Source: Oleiphilaceae bacterium
GTDB taxonomy: Bacteria > Pseudomonadota > Gammaproteobacteria > Pseudomonadales > Oleiphilaceae
Assembly (NCBI GenBank): GCA_018334495.1
Contig: JAGXLV010000001.1
Span: forward strand, 62,001-126,000
Length of the DNA stretch: 64,000 bases
Direction: 5' to 3'
Shown: positions 63,520-64,000 of the stretch, piece by piece
Numbering within the stretch: position 1 is the first letter of the stretch
Layout of the letters: each line of letters begins with the position of its first letter
Position numbers and translations under genes: made by a program
The notes under the pieces: model-generated
Database searches by the model: none
What the model was told of the DNA's origin: nothing
What the model saw: only the letters and a program-made list of their open reading frames with translations

Positions 63520-64000
63520 TGAGTGCCACCCGAAAGCTGACGTCAGTCAGGCGCGACTGGCGCGAGCGGGATGTGCGTGTGGTGCTGGCGGCCCTGATTG
63601 TGGCGGTGGCCACGGTCGCGACCATTGCGCTTTTTGCCAGCCAGTTACAAAGCACACTGGTCACCTCGGCCAGCGCCTTCCTGGCGGGCGACCGTCAACT
63701 GGAGTCGGAAAACGGCGAGCCGATACCCGCGCAATGGCGCGAAGAGGCCCGAAGCCGCGGGCTTGAAACCGCCCAAATGGTTGAATTTTCCACCATGGTG
63801 CTGGCTGGGGACGAGTTTCAATTGGTCTCTGTCAAAGCCGTCAACAAACAGTATCCGTTGCGTGGTGAAATCGAGTTTCAGAAAGAGCCCGATGCCTCCA
63901 GGCAGATGGTCTCCCGCGGCCCTGAACAGGGCGAGGTCTGGCTTAACCCGCGCCTGCTCAAGCTTTTGAATGTGAGTGTTGGAGACAGCATCGAGGTCGG
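63516..64000 (+). CDS. ABC transporter permease (YbbP-like), partial at the window end
   Basis: An open frame starts at the ATG at 63516, overlapping the ATPase stop. It has GGAGG upstream and runs to the end of the window without a stop. About 161 residues are visible: a membrane helix (about 24-44, VVLAALIVAVATVATIALFA) followed by periplasmic sequence (LLNVSVGDSIEV). This matches the N-terminus of the MacB/FtsX-like permease family that partners YbbA. Confidence 0.85.
   Translation, partial: MMSATRKLTSVRRDWRERDVRVVLAALIVAVATVATIALFASQLQSTLVTSASAFLAGDRQLESENGEPIPAQWREEARSRGLETAQMVEFSTMVLAGDEFQLVSVKAVNKQYPLRGEIEFQKEPDASRQMVSRGPEQGEVWLNPRLLKLLNVSVGDSIEV

Overview
The window is a 64 kb piece of a gammaproteobacterial chromosome. 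Protein sequences and gene order look like a marine member of the Marinobacter/Hahella/Pseudomonas side of the class. Support for this includes a TyrA-AroA fusion inside a gyrA-serC-pheA-hisC-tyrA/aroA-cmk-rpsA-ihfB-lapA-lapB-pyrF run, an oadGAB sodium pump, an imuA-imuB-dnaE2 mutagenesis cassette, and alaS-lysC-csrA followed by tRNA-Ser and tRNA-Arg genes. The genus is inference. I saw no phage, transposase, integrase or CRISPR array, and almost everything is housekeeping.

Layout. 0-8.3 kb: valS, holC and pepA on the minus strand, divergent from lptFG (lipopolysaccharide export), then an RDD membrane protein. 8.5-14 kb: alaS, lysC and csrA, then tRNA-Ser(GCT) and a tandemly duplicated 405-bp unit. 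Each unit holds a degenerate tRNA-Arg copy, an intact tRNA-Arg(ACG) and a downstream spacer. The second spacer ends in a 22-bp copy of the tRNA 3' end exactly 180 bp on, which is the architecture of the E. coli tyrT/rtT repeats. 14.3-19.9 kb: a DUF2058 protein, dbpA and oadGAB. 19.9-25.2 kb: imuA-imuB-dnaE2 on the minus strand behind a perfect LexA box.

25.3-33.6 kb is the least ordinary part. After phhB come a nitrilase-superfamily amidohydrolase, an ATP-grasp ligase, an Ntn-type C45 acyltransferase/hydrolase and a 932-residue Orn/Lys/Arg-type decarboxylase, all in one direction, then purU. Together they look like an amine or polyamine conjugation pathway whose product I cannot name.

33.8-47.4 kb: the gyrA to pyrF run, covering DNA topology, serine and aromatic amino acid synthesis, CMP kinase, ribosomal protein S1, IHF-beta, the LPS-control pair LapAB and pyrimidine synthesis. 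It closes with a terminator shared with tRNA-Asn on the other strand. 47.6-53.7 kb: a class I aminotransferase, uvrB, a cation-efflux transporter, an intergenic cluster of three consensus DnaA boxes next to an AT-rich stretch, and pyrD. 53.9-64 kb: rmf divergent from rlmKL, an acidic protein of unknown function, an M18 aminopeptidase, a membrane-bound GGDEF diguanylate cyclase, a second tRNA-Asn identical to the first, a YheT-like hydrolase, tesA, and an ABC ATPase with a permease that runs off the end.

The points most worth following up are the amine-conjugation cluster, the rtT-like tRNA-Arg repeat array, the DnaA-box cluster upstream of pyrD, and a dispersed long palindrome found at 3.06-3.17 kb and 14.01-14.13 kb.
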